DNA of 64,000 nucleotides from Astropecten irregularis (taxonomy: Eukaryota; Echinodermata; Asteroidea; Paxillosida; Astropectinidae): NCBI GenBank assembly GCA_963971285.1, contig OZ020261.1:6699983-6763982 (forward strand). Reading direction: 5' to 3'. A program made the position numbers and the translations under genes. The notes beneath the pieces were generated by a model. That model had not been told where the DNA came from. It saw nothing but the letters and a program-made list of their open reading frames with translations, and ran no database searches. Within the stretch, counting starts at the first letter, position 1, and each line of letters begins with the position of its first letter. Below are positions 54,123 to 64,000 of the stretch, in pieces.

Positions 54123-54926
54123 TCATAAGTCATATGGCAGTATGACCATGTACAAATTCACATCAAGAATTACTATTTTTTCCACTGGTTTAACACTTAA
54201 GCTTTTATTAACATTTTTTATAGTGCACATTAAAAGTAAAATAGGTTCGTTACTGTGAATTGTTACATTTTAAAAACGCAATTGCATATAAAACTGGAAA
54301 AAGTAGTGTAGAAAATGGTTCTCTGCATAGATTAGGTAGAAAAAGGTGTGAAATTATGTTGAAATACACCATAACAACGTCCAAGGAACAATGCACACAC
54401 GCATGTGCACACAACGTGTCATGATCGCCCACACCGAAGTGTTGCACACTCACAACCACCGAAAGCACCTCTCTCCGTTTGATTTTGGTTTTGCAAAAGG
54501 CCAAAAATGTACATTTCCTCTCAGCCAGGGCATCGAGAGTCAGAATTACAATGATGATATAAACACCGGTTGACCATAGTTAAGAATTAAACTCGAATTT
54601 TGTAAAAAAATTGCCTTGTACATTTACAAAAGAAAACTCAACGAAAAGTGTATAGTAAAAGAATACAAAATATAAAACATTTTGTCAGACGAAATAGCTG
54701 CAATTTGTCAGACCTTAAATAATGCGTTGTGATTGGTCAATTTGTCAAGGGGCGTGGCCTACTGGATTCGGTGAATTGTTTTCGGAAAGCGGGGCAGGCA
54801 TTTTGCACATAGTGTGGACGGTCGGTCGTAAAAACTGTGCCTGTTTATTAGGACCTAGTCTGAACACCAAGGTATATTGGTAATGCTGATGCTGTTGTTA
54901 CTGCCAGCAACATGAGAGCCCACTGT

Positions 54927-57135
54927 TTACTGTGATGTATTTAGTGGTGTAGTACGCAGTCTCGGGTCTACATACGCTGCCCTGGATGTCGTCTGGAAGG
55001 AGTTGTATTCCTGTTTTGTCCGAGGAGGATCAAGCTCCGGCTGTGATGCTGGGAAAGCCCTCGCCTCACGAGCTGATAATAAATAAAACAACATTAAATT
55101 ACAATTCTACCAATTTTAAAGTATACATGAATGATGTACGGTACATAAACAAAAGTGAATCCAGGTATTTAAAAAAGTTAGGGGTGGGGGTTGGGCATGG
55201 AAATAAGTGTAAAGGTTGGCCACGAAACTGGCAAACTAGATCAACAGCACTGTATGCATTTCGGGGCAATCAAAGCCCAAGACAGTAACTTAAAGTTAAT
55301 TCATAATTTGGTTTGTGTCAAAAAAATGCAGATTCATGGGCAAAATATTAAGAGTAACGGTCATCTGTGAAATTTGCAGTCCCAGACAGTGCCCACTTTT
55401 GAGAAATCAGTCGAAAATGCTCACAGTTTTTTATTTTCAAATCCAACGGGATTTTTGATTTCACCCTAAGATCAAAACTGTTTTAATTTTTAGTTGAAGT
55501 CCTCTTTGGATTAATACAGCATTTCAGGCAGAAAATGTGTTAACTATGGTCTGTTTCTACCATCACTACCATTGTGGCATTTTTCTGAATTATATGTAAA
55601 TCTGTGAAGATTTCTGTTTTGGTATACTACCAAAGTATGATACCGGATTGTACCAGGTACTATCATACTTTGGTAGCATACCAAAACAGAAGCATAGGCA
55701 TGATATGAATACCAGTTACAAATAATTTTCCTGTGTGAAATGATGTATTTATCTAGAAAGGATGTACACTGTAAATAAATGATACCAAATAAATTACCCA
55801 ACACTTTTGACCTGAGGAAAACACTGTTAAAAAAATAAGGCAGGAAGATGAAAATAGTGGACAAAATAATTAGAAAAATATCACCAACCTGCCAAATGCA
55901 CTAATGATTTGGGAACTGGATTCCGTTCTGTTTTGTATGAATCTCCATGTGTCGTTTCAAAGTAATGCTCAAACTGAAACAAAAAAAGAAAAAGAAAACT
56001 TGAAATTTTTTTAGTCACTAGTATAATAATTGTTTGTTCCATCCACCATACATTTTTGGTTCCGTCCAGTTTGTTCCAATATTGGTCAACAGTGGGTGTG
56101 TTTTGCCCATGAATGGCGGTGGGTTGAAACAATTTTGTGTTGCTGAATGATGAGGCGAACGACATATAGGCCTACTTGACAAATACATATAAAACAATGA
56201 TTTTCATGGAAAGAATATTTTCATTTGTTAAAACAAGATGAAATGTACCATCACCTGCAGCTGGTTGAATGGAACATTTCATTTTTCGGTAATTGTGGAC
56301 AATTAAGTGGTTCCCAAAACTATTTAAGGAAGTGGTTTCTAAATTCTAATAAATATACCCTAGTATAAAATTATAGAAAAGGAAAGCAACTTTCAGGCAT
56401 GCAACTTGGACTTTCCCAAAAAAGAGGAAATGCCAAACTTTACCACATTTTGTACAGTGTTTTTCACTTTTCAATGGCAAAGAGTGAAGTGAAAAAAGAG
56501 GAAATCAGCTTATCCGAGGAAAAGTTGCATGCCTGAACTTTTTATACTAGCGTCTAACCTTAGGCCTACTGCTCCCAAAGATATTTTTGACTTTCAGCAA
56601 ATGTTCCCAAGTCCTTAAAACCCTACGTTAGTTAGATTGAAGAAATTTCTCCAATATTTCAGTGAACTTGAAACTAACGTTAGGCTTCACGTTTAGTACA
56701 ATTTTCTTAACTGCTTGTTGTCCCTTTCCTGTATGAACCACTTGTCCACAATTACCCATTTACCATTATTCACCTCATGAAAATATTCTTACCATTGCAC
56801 TCGTACTCGTACCCGTAGGCTTACATGCGTTAAACATTCATTAATCAAATCACATTTCAACGGGCTTTATATTCTCAACTTTAAGTTCCCATAAATATAG
56901 GCCCCCTAGTGGACTTTACCTGGGATGGTAATCTTTTAGGCACTCTGATTCTTTCAATGTCAAATCGCTCCTCGTTCCAGTTACCAACTAGAGTCTGGGG
57001 TGAATAGCAGTCCTCTTTAGTCGTAGTCCTCCAGCCGTACTGCTTGAACTTGGTCTCATCACTAGTATGTTGCCATACCTCACCAAGTCCAGAGGCACGA
57101 ACCATTGAACGGAACGCAACATCTTCTGACGCCAT
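54927..57135 (-). CDS. CFAP68: CFAP68 (C11orf1 homologue), ciliary microtubule inner protein, three coding exons
   Basis: Exons in order: 57135-56920, 55973-55889, 55072-54927. The introns are GT-AG, phases 0 and 1 fit, and the total is 148 residues against about 150 in human. Family landmarks are GEVW, KFKQYGWRTTTKEDCYSPQTLVGNWNEERFD (41 identical or similar positions not counted), LPSQFEHYFETTHGDSY and, in the last exon, FPASQPELDPPRTK, which match human GNWNQERYD, LPSQFGHYFETTYDTSY and FPGHQPELDPPRYK. The protein is a component of the inner face of axonemal doublet microtubules in cilia and flagella. The last exon (48 residues) has no ATG of its own. The gene runs toward HSPA13, tail to tail. 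Confidence 0.93.
55291..55775. mobile_element. TTAA-MITE plus inverted half copy in CFAP68 intron 2
   Basis: A family copy starts after TTAA at 55291-55294 (AGTTAATTCATAATTTGG) and ends near ACCAAAGTATGATACC (55640). It is followed by the right half of another copy in reverse (from GGTACTATCATACTTTGG at about 55656). Together they form an inverted pair. Confidence 0.7.
56350..56552. repeat. Imperfect inverted repeat in CFAP68 intron 1
   Basis: CTAGTATAAAA ... AAAGCAACTTTCAGGCATGCAACT on the left pairs with AGTTGCATGCCTGAACTTTTTATACTAG on the right, about 200 bp overall: a probable old MITE. Confidence 0.65.
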
Positions 57136-57429
57136 GATTATTTAGCAAGATGAATTTCACACAAATTATCAAATGTTCGGCGCGGCGTAGCCTACTCACG
57201 GAAATGTACTCCTTTTTACTACTTAAGTTGACTACGCGTGCTCCAGTAAATTAAATTACAGTCCAGATGCTTGACCACAAGTTAATGGTTTAACAAGGTC
57301 AAAGGGTGTCGTTTGTCAAGCCACAAGCGCATCGCATTAAACAAAACAAACCGCAGACTGACTGTGGATTAGGATGTCAACAACAAGCTTGCCAGACATC
57401 TCATGCACACAAACACATGGAGGCGTCTC

Positions 57430-57444
57430 GTTGCTATTGGCAAC
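57430..57444 (-). promoter_or_regulatory. RFX X-box upstream of CFAP68
   Basis: GTTGCTATTGGCAAC is a symmetrical X-box (half sites GTTGC and GCAAC) about 295 bp upstream of the CFAP68 start codon. RFX factors, often with FOXJ1, drive ciliary genes through such sites. The match and position support both the gene call and ciliary regulation; binding itself is inferred. Confidence 0.75.
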
Positions 57445-58340
57445 GTGTTTAGATTGGTACCCAAACCGCATACGAATTCATGCATACTGACCACACCACA
57501 TAATGGTACCAGTCTGACAACAGGCACAAAATAATAGCCCGCCCTCTGCCGACAAATTTTCGTGTAATGTTTTTACGACGCGTAGTTTTGTTTTTGCGGT
57601 GTAAAAAAAATACACGTAGGCTACTAACAATTTTCGTCGATGACTCACGTACTGTATTTTCCCTGTTTCCACGTTTTTTTATTACATGTGGCTGTGCCAA
57701 AAGTGCCACCATAATTATGTTTCTTTACCAAAAATTGCGAGTCATTATCAAATAAAAAAAGAGAATAAATGCGGAAGGGTCTCACTAGCTGATGTTTATT
57801 CATCGGATCGGAAGACTCATGCTCATTGGGAAATGTATTCAATGTTTAAACAAAATATTAATTTTCCATACTACAGGATCCGACTACAAAACAACGTTTG
57901 AAATTGTGCTGAATGTATTTCGTACAAAAAACCTTCAAAATTCAATGGCCGATTTGCTGGACCCGGTCAAAAAACATCATGAAAATAATTCGTCATCATC
58001 AGTGTGCCACGCCAGGCAACAAGGGCTATTTTAGTTCCAATCAATACTGTAAGCTGATTGGCTGTGTAATAAATTATGTTAAAATCGCGAGCTGAATGAC
58101 ATGAACGTGCCTTGTACGTGTTCGTGTGGCCACGGCGCCCATACTAAAATTATCCCTTTCACAGCATGGATTATTGAGATGTAGGTACCAAACTGGAGCA
58201 TATGGTGTGATGATTCATATGCACTTATTATTTTGTTCATTTGAAATAGTTAAAGATACTAATTTAGGCAAAAACCGACACAATAGTATTTATGCAAATA
58301 GTTTAAAGGGTCAGAGGCTGTTTTACGTCAGCCTACGTAT
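57445..58340. other. Spacer upstream of CFAP68
   Basis: No recognised gene. Several overlapping short frames at 57449-57901 on both strands are chance frames without domains. Confidence 0.4.
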
Positions 58341-58559
58341 AATGTTGTTCAGGAAGTCTATCCAATCAGATATCAGCAATCTGACTAATGAAGTCATGTG
58401 GCTTTCCATTGACCAATGAGAGATCGTTTTGACGACCAGCTTATGCTCATTCACCTTTTCCAGAGCTGCCCTTCACGCAGGAGCTTCATGAAAGATGATT
58501 GAGCAATCTGAAAATCTACGCCAACTTGGACGCTTTCTGCATTAATTTACCACGATAAG
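58341..58559 (+). promoter_or_regulatory. Candidate promoter and noncoding first exon for the CIC-like gene
   Basis: Contains CCAAT boxes ATCCAATCAG (about 58358) and GACCAATGAG (about 58411), followed by about 140 bp ending in a good donor, GATAAG|GTAATATT (58559/58560). The first coding exon of the CIC-like gene (from 63271) begins after an acceptor with a short 5' UTR, so at least one noncoding exon must lie upstream. This is only a candidate. Confidence 0.3.
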
Positions 58560-59150
58560 GTAATATTTTGAGCTCGATGATTTGGTTCACATCAATGATG
58601 TTTAGTAGCAGGGATTTGGTACCGTTTTGGTCCGTTTAGAGCTGTTTTGTGAAAGTTTAGTGAGGTTGTTTGTGCAGACATTTTCTGTATCATTCATTAC
58701 TACCTGCGTAGGGCCATTCATAGTGATCGTAGTCACGTCACGTCACGCATTCATTGATGTCGATAGTAACTGCATAGGGGCCTACAACAAGTTACTACAC
58801 GTAGTCCTATGCACAATGTATTGCTTTAGTTAGCCTTGGGAATGATACTGCTTTTTTATTCAGATCATCATTTTTGTTGACGTGTACTGTAGCTAAATGT
58901 GCACTGTAGGCCTACATGCCTTTAATAATTTGCGAATGATTGCAACATTTTCTCCTCAGTCTGTTCAGACATAAACAACAACAATTCATTGTGATGTTGT
59001 TTGTTGTTTTCATTTGTGAAGTTCCATTGTATTTGTATTGTAACGACGTAAAGTTTTGTTTATTGCCTTTGCTTTGTCATGTTTGTCGTGTTGGCGCTGT
59101 TTGCACAGATCATTGTTGACAATGACAATTGCTTTTTATTAGTTTAATAT
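58560..59150. other. No recognisable feature
   Basis: Possibly the first intron of the CIC-like gene. Only short chance frames. Confidence 0.35.
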
Positions 59151-59700
59151 GATTTGAGTTATTTATTTATTTATTTCATTTCTCGGGAAGAACAAGTTAC
59201 AAAGCACAATTACAATAACAACAATTAACATTTTTATTTTAGCAGAACAGGACAAAACAAAAACATACATAACAACATAACAATCTGGAATTATAGCTCC
59301 CGAAGCCCGAAGGATTGCCCAAAAGGAATTATTCCTGTCAAAGTGGCTCTCCAGACTAATTGAATTAAATAAATATTAATGAATATAGGCCCCTAAATAA
59401 TTACAAAAATACAAATAATTTATATAATAATAAATGCAAAAATAAAATAATCAGAATTCATAAAGATAAAGCACAGGGGTTCTCAAGACTGATTGAAATT
59501 AATTTTTAAAATAAATATAAATTATTAAATTTTAATAAATAAATACAAAAGAAAAAAGTTTTAAATAATAAGAAAAAAATAATAATTACCGATAATGGGT
59601 ACTTAGGGAGACATTTCCATAAATTTACATAATTATGAATTCATTATAAACCTCTCAAAAATGTTCCGCAACTGAAGCCTAAGGGACAACATCCCTCCCC
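59151..59700. repeat. A/T-rich interspersed repeat (relative of 43535-43715)
   Basis: Starts with an ATTT microsatellite (59158-59178), then shares GCAGAACAGGACAAAACAAA and GAAGGATTGCCCAAAAGGAA with 43535-43715. Beyond 59400 it is simple A/T-rich sequence. Confidence 0.6.
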
Positions 59701-59881
59701 CACCAATCAATGAGTGGTGAAACCGGTACCACCGTGAGATCCACTACCCCCTCCACAACGACGCACCATCCGTCGTGACTTTGCAACCATGAAATGCGCA
59801 TTTATCAAGACTGGCTATGTTGGCTGAGTGGCCGGTTTTATAAGAATTTAAAGAAAAATTTAATGTATAGTACTTAAGGTA

Positions 59882-59993
59882 TTCCTGGGTTTTAGGGCCA
59901 TAAATAATTGTAGGCCCATACAAAAGGGTCGCTAACTTCAGTTCAGCCAACTCATCCCAGCGTATCATAATTTATGCCCCTAAAACCCAGGAT
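59882..59993. repeat. Hairpin element (CCTGGGTTTTAGGG)
   Basis: CCTGGGTTTTAGGGCCATAAAT pairs with ATTTATGCCCCTAAAACCCAGG after about 65 bp. A small MITE. Confidence 0.7.
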
Positions 59994-60077
59994 TACAGTC
60001 CTAGGCCTATACTTTGCCTGATTTGTTTTCATTCAAATGAGCTTCAAGTCAGTGAAATTTTCAAATTTGAACTTGTA

Positions 60078-60345
60078 ATGTACGCCAACTTGTACGCTTG
60101 CCAAGTCGTTTGTACTCGTGCCCCTGCCAACTCCTACATTAATTGGTCCATTCGCACGCAGGTCGACTCGTGTGACTTCCAACCTATACATGTACACGGT
60201 TTGGTCAACTTGTACGCACACCAACTCGTACCCCTGTCAACTCGTACACAAATTAGTTAATTTGTACGCAGGTCAACTGGTACGCCCGAGAACACATACC
60301 TTGTAATGAATTGGTCAACTCGTACACGGTTCAGTCAAGTCCAGG
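60078..60345. repeat. Degenerate minisatellite of CAACTCGTACGC units
   Basis: Words such as CAACTTGTACGC, CAACTCGTACCC and CAACTCGTACAC recur about every 12-25 bp through the stretch. Frames that cross it (60033-60306) are repeats of the unit and not genes. Confidence 0.65.
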
Positions 60346-60394
60346 GCAGGTCATCGTATATCGACTTTAAGTTCTACCGTTTTGTTTTTATTTC

Positions 60395-60527
60395 ATTGAA
60401 AAGTGAACAAAGAAAAATTTACTGTAGAGCGGGATTCGAACCAGAGACCTCCTGATTACCGTACAGGTGCTCTACCAACTGAGCTATCCAGCCCTACGTT
60501 GGTGAAGTTCCAAATAGTCAATTAGTT
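60395..60527 (-). mobile_element. tRNA-derived SINE, minus orientation
   Basis: Clean family copy: B-box complement GGGATTCGAACC and A-box complement CCAACTGAGCTA are intact. Flanked on the right by a TTAA-MITE fragment in reverse (about 60537-60650). Confidence 0.82.
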
Positions 60528-60536
60528 ACGGTTAAA

Positions 60537-60655
60537 ATATTTCTGCCTGAAATGGTGTATTTATCCAGAAATTAGTAAAAGAAAGCCTGAAGACAGTTTT
60601 GATCTCGAAGTAAGATCAAAACCATTCTTTATGTTTATAAAAGAAAAATTGAGTC
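60537..60655 (-). mobile_element. TTAA-MITE fragment, reversed
   Basis: ATTTCTGCCTGAAATGGTGT and TTATCCAGAAATTAG are the reverse of the family interior near 51500. The ends are missing. Confidence 0.6.
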
Positions 60656-60939
60656 AGTTTGCTGTTTTCTCGTCCAATTGAGCTCAAAATATCAGGTTTA
60701 TTATTTCATGCACATGTTGGATCAGACAAAGAATGAGTGCTGTTCTGTGACCTTTACCAATCACGTATTATACGTGCACCTTTAACCTTTAATTACAATA
60801 TTATGTACATATTTCTTTCGTGGGCTGGGATTTCCTCTGAAAGACTTGGCTTTGTTCCAGCTATGAGCTACATGTAGGTCCTTCATATCAGCAGAAGAAA
60901 AAATTGAGGCAGTAAAGATGGTGATGGCAGGAAGACTAA

Positions 60940-61930
60940 CACTGTACATGTTACAATGTACATGTACATGTATACATGTGTACCTGCCCTGTCATCCTGT
61001 AGGCCCAAGATCAGCTGATATTTGAGGCAGCTTTGAGGTTTTGAATGTTACAACATGATAATTAAGAAAAACATACCGGGTAATCAAATTCAGATTTTTT
61101 TAGTTACAAGTAGATAATGAAAATCAATTTTGTAACAATATTTGATGTTGACTTTTATTATTTAAATTTATTTTTTAATTATTTTGTGTGATAACATCTT
61201 ACTATCATAACCATTGTTTACAAATAAAAACAATTACAGCCGAATTGCTTCTTCTTGTTTGGGTATTGTGGTCATAATAAATGTCCCAAACAACCCAAAA
61301 AAATAAACCTCGCAAAATGTTACTGACCCTGCTGACTGCCACTACAGGCATACTGCACTGTAGGCCTACTGCAACCTTGCTGATCATTGCAGATGGGATG
61401 TTTATGACCACATTCAAAGAGGTTTCATATGTGTCATAGCTTTTACTGTACCAGGGGTCCATTAGCATCTTACATGTATCTCAGTATTAAGAGCTGTATG
61501 TAATTGACTTGTAAGTTGTAGTCATGGTAGTTTACTGTGTAATGTCAATAATATTACAAGTATTAATGTACATTAAGTACTGTACCTGTACGTGCATTTA
61601 TGTACTGTATACATGTACAATGTATGTGTACATGACTACATAACATACAAGCATGGAGAAATAAACTGAGTCTTCTCCATGATACCATGATGATACTAGC
61701 AACTGTGCAGACCTTACACATGTACATGTAGTTTTTTAATACATTCTACATGACATGTACAGAATGAGTGGATGTGTACTGTACTTGTGTAACATGTATG
61801 TACTATACACTGTACAATGTACATGTACACGCTGATTCATTCAAATCAAATACATTGTACAGATGTAGGGCCTACAGTGGAACGCCACTACATGTACATG
61901 TATGTACATTATAACGAAAACTGCTATACC
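60940..61930. repeat. Stretch rich in TACATGTA words
   Basis: Many ACATGTAC/TGTACATG palindromic words are spread over about 1 kb (for example 60955-60980 and 61815-61830). It looks like low-complexity drift and not a defined element. No gene seen here. Confidence 0.5.
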
Positions 61931-62604
61931 AAATGTTTGAATATACCGATTACCGACTACCGAGCATCATCCTTGGCTCCCAATTTTTGATACAGACCTT
62001 GCTTTAAAACACCCCGATTATAGTGGACAAATCAAAGCATTAAGACTACATGTAGGGGCCTTTCTTTCCACAGTATGATATTTTTCCTTTGAAAAATAAT
62101 TGATAAAATAAAAACAAAATGAGGATTGCTTCTTTTAAGAGATTTTTTTAATATTTTGTTTTTCATTGATTTATAAAATCAATCAAATGATTCAACAACC
62201 CTGTATACAGTGTGCACAGCATTAGGCCTTCATGTATACCATGTATACTGAGTTGAAAATGAACTGTTATCGCTCTGTATTGTGCAGTTGCTGCATGGCT
62301 GGTTTACATTATGTACATTGCAGTATTGAATGGTTTTATACTAGTATGTGTACATTGAATGGCAATTTTCAGTTTGATAGTTTGTCATAATTTGGTAAAA
62401 ACTAAAATCTCCATGTTGTGAACTAGGTCATTTCTCTTACCTGCAATGGCCTGCCCAGATCATCAACCACTGACATTGTAGTATTTTTTTTAACATGTTA
62501 AGGCACAGTGGAGCCAGAGGTCAAGGTCAAATACATTAACCCTAACCAACCTTCATTATACCACAGTTTACCACACACACATGTATGGTTTTTCCTGTGG
62601 TAAG

Positions 62605-62890
62605 TGTGGCGCCAAGTCAGGTTGACGTAGCGGTTCTTTCCTCGCCTTTCACCTCTGTGGACCGGGTTCAAGTCCGGCTCGGTTCACAAGTGGATTGGGT
62701 TTTCAGTCCCTGTCTGAGTCCGTCATGTCCATGGGTTTTACTCAGAATATTACTCAGGGGTTTTCCTCCCACCTCTAAAACTGTATCTTCTTCTCATCAT
62801 CTTTCCATAAAAGGTTTCATCAGGCTTGTGAGCTACAGTGCCTAGGGCACTTTTGAGGAATCCTTGGTGTCAATACCAGAAATAAATAAT
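62605..62890 (+). mobile_element. SINE with tRNA-like head (GGGTTCAAGTCC B-box)
   Basis: Head with GGACCGGGTTCAAGTCCGG at about 62659, body with TTGGGTTTTCAGTCCCTG and GGGGTTTTCCTCCCACC, and an AT-rich tail ending near 62890. A different family from the SINEs with the TTCACTTTTCAAT tail. Confidence 0.65.
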
Positions 62891-63289
62891 GGAAAAATAA
62901 GAATAACCCTGAATACCACAGTACACCACAGTGTGGTTTGTGCATGGTCCATTTCCCTTGTTACTGTGTTAAATGTACATGTATGGTACAATGTAAACAG
63001 CTCTATCTTGTGTGGTAAGCGTAAAGTGTTAGGGTTAATTAATTAGTGTCAGCCTATTCAAAGCACGGTGTATTATTTCCGCAAACTTCCCAATCATGTC
63101 AACAGTGTCAATGATATCATTAGTCAGGGAAATTCAAATGTGGGTACACGTATACATACAGTGTGAGATGAATCAGTGTACCAGACTCTTTTTATAGGCA
63201 TACAAGTGTTGTCTTCTCAGTATTGTTGAAGCCTAAAATATATTTGTTTGTTTTTACTCTTTGGTTTCAGATTGTGATCAATTTTCATC

Positions 63290-64000
63290 ATGAATCGTAA
63301 AGCAGACAGACCAAAACGTGGCAAGAAATTGCACTTGGAACCAGAACCGGAACCAGAACCAACCACTACAAGGTCTAAGAGGAACCGAGGCCAATCAGAG
63401 GTAAAACCCCCATCAACAGATGACTCAAATCAGGACGGTGCGGTGAGTACCAGGAGAAGCCGTACCAATGGAAAAGCGTCGCCTAAGAGGAACTCCCAAG
63501 ACAAACCAGCTTCACCTCTTCAAACTTCGAGCGGGGCTTCTTCAAAGAGAGGCGGGAAACGGCAGCACAAGAGGACTGAAAAGAAGAGCGATGCAAGCTC
63601 TGATGATGAGAGCACTCTGAGCAACGTGTCCCAACCTGAAGATGTCGACACGCCCAGTAGGAGCACCACTACAACAACTACCGTAACACACAATAACATA
63701 GCCGGGATTAAGAGAAAAGCCTCTTTTCCAGATACTGCTACTCCATCAAAGAAAGCTGCCATTGATCTGCGAGAGTTCAGAGGTCATAGGGTACTTGCCA
63801 GAAAGGAAGATGACAGGTTCTATCCTGGTATTATCAAACAGCAGCGTAAAAACAAAGAAATAGGTGTGGCATTTGACGGTGAAAAGACAGTGAAGTTTTA
63901 CATGGACTTGGAGTCGGATGATGTGATTGAGGTTGTTAGCGACAAGGTCCCAGCCAATAATAAATTAGGTATTGGTTCTAAGGTATTGGTTCAGAAAACG
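63290..64000 (+). CDS. CIC: Capicua-like transcriptional regulator, N-terminal exon (runs off the window)
   Basis: The acceptor TTTGGTTTCAG ends at 63270, a 19-nt 5' UTR follows, and the frame is open from ATG 63290 to the window end (237 residues). Residues 1-155 are basic, Ser/Thr/Lys-rich and disordered, with an EPEPEPEP run at 18-24. Residues 158-237 form a folded module (DLREFRGHRVLARKEDDRFYPG, IGVAFDGEKTVKFY, NNKLGIGSKVLVQ). This resembles the conserved N-terminal Tudor-like module of long-form Capicua, an HMG-box repressor controlled by receptor tyrosine kinase/MAPK signals. The HMG box and C1 domain would lie beyond the window. Assignment is from memory of the family and is moderate; another Tudor-type chromatin protein is the alternative. 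Confidence 0.62.
   Translation, partial: MNRKADRPKRGKKLHLEPEPEPEPTTTRSKRNRGQSEVKPPSTDDSNQDGAVSTRRSRTNGKASPKRNSQDKPASPLQTSSGASSKRGGKRQHKRTEKKSDASSDDESTLSNVSQPEDVDTPSRSTTTTTTVTHNNIAGIKRKASFPDTATPSKKAAIDLREFRGHRVLARKEDDRFYPGIIKQQRKNKEIGVAFDGEKTVKFYMDLESDDVIEVVSDKVPANNKLGIGSKVLVQKT

Noticed and set aside
1-64000. CRISPR arrays, bacterial operons or phage features
   Set aside because: Spliced eukaryotic genes and animal transposons dominate; no spaced direct repeats of CRISPR type occur. The GAGTAC and AATTAAG arrays are transposon and minisatellite repeats.

Overview
The window is AT-rich, intron-containing animal DNA packed with short transposons. A PAN/apple plus fibrinogen-domain (FREP-like) gene family, many tRNA-derived SINEs, CR1/L2-type LINE pieces and very frequent TAGGCCTA and TACATGTA words suggest a marine invertebrate deuterostome. 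An echinoderm is my best guess; this is inference and no species can be named.

Layout. 1-2200 is the first copy of a segmental duplication and carries an orphan first coding exon and upstream region of HSPA13. 2951-6860 holds a hAT-type MITE and an array of ~220-bp repeats split by a broken LINE. 6707-17325 is a tandem duplication of a ~5.3-kb block, each block carrying one intronless secreted fibrinogen-related gene on the minus strand (A and B). 17.3-25.3 kb has no recognisable gene, but its right part (23.5-25.3 kb) is a diverged version of the noncoding DNA in the A/B blocks and belongs to a third, older paralogue (C, 25747-26739). A Ty3/Gypsy LTR retrotransposon fossil (26865-34767, minus strand, 4-bp target duplication ATAC) lies about 125 bp upstream of gene C in the same orientation.

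36962-41150 is the second copy of the segmental duplication, enlarged by a LINE 3' fragment and a 1.7-kb foldback element. It contains what I take as the working first exon of HSPA13, a six-exon gene (40973-50834, plus strand, 428 residues by splicing) whose introns are full of inverted-repeat elements. Convergent to it is CFAP68 (54927-57135, minus strand, three exons, 148 residues), a ciliary microtubule inner protein gene with a near-perfect RFX X-box upstream. The right edge (63290 to the end) opens a large plus-strand gene whose N-terminus resembles the conserved N-terminal module of long-form Capicua (CIC).

The genes do not form one pathway: an ER-type HSP70 ATPase, an axonemal protein, a transcriptional regulator and a local cluster of putative lectin/immune genes are neighbours. 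The main interest is in the recent rearrangements. These include the HSPA13 promoter-exon duplication, the FREP block duplication in which each copy is an empty site for the other's MITE insertions, and an LTR placed where it could act as promoter for FREP C.
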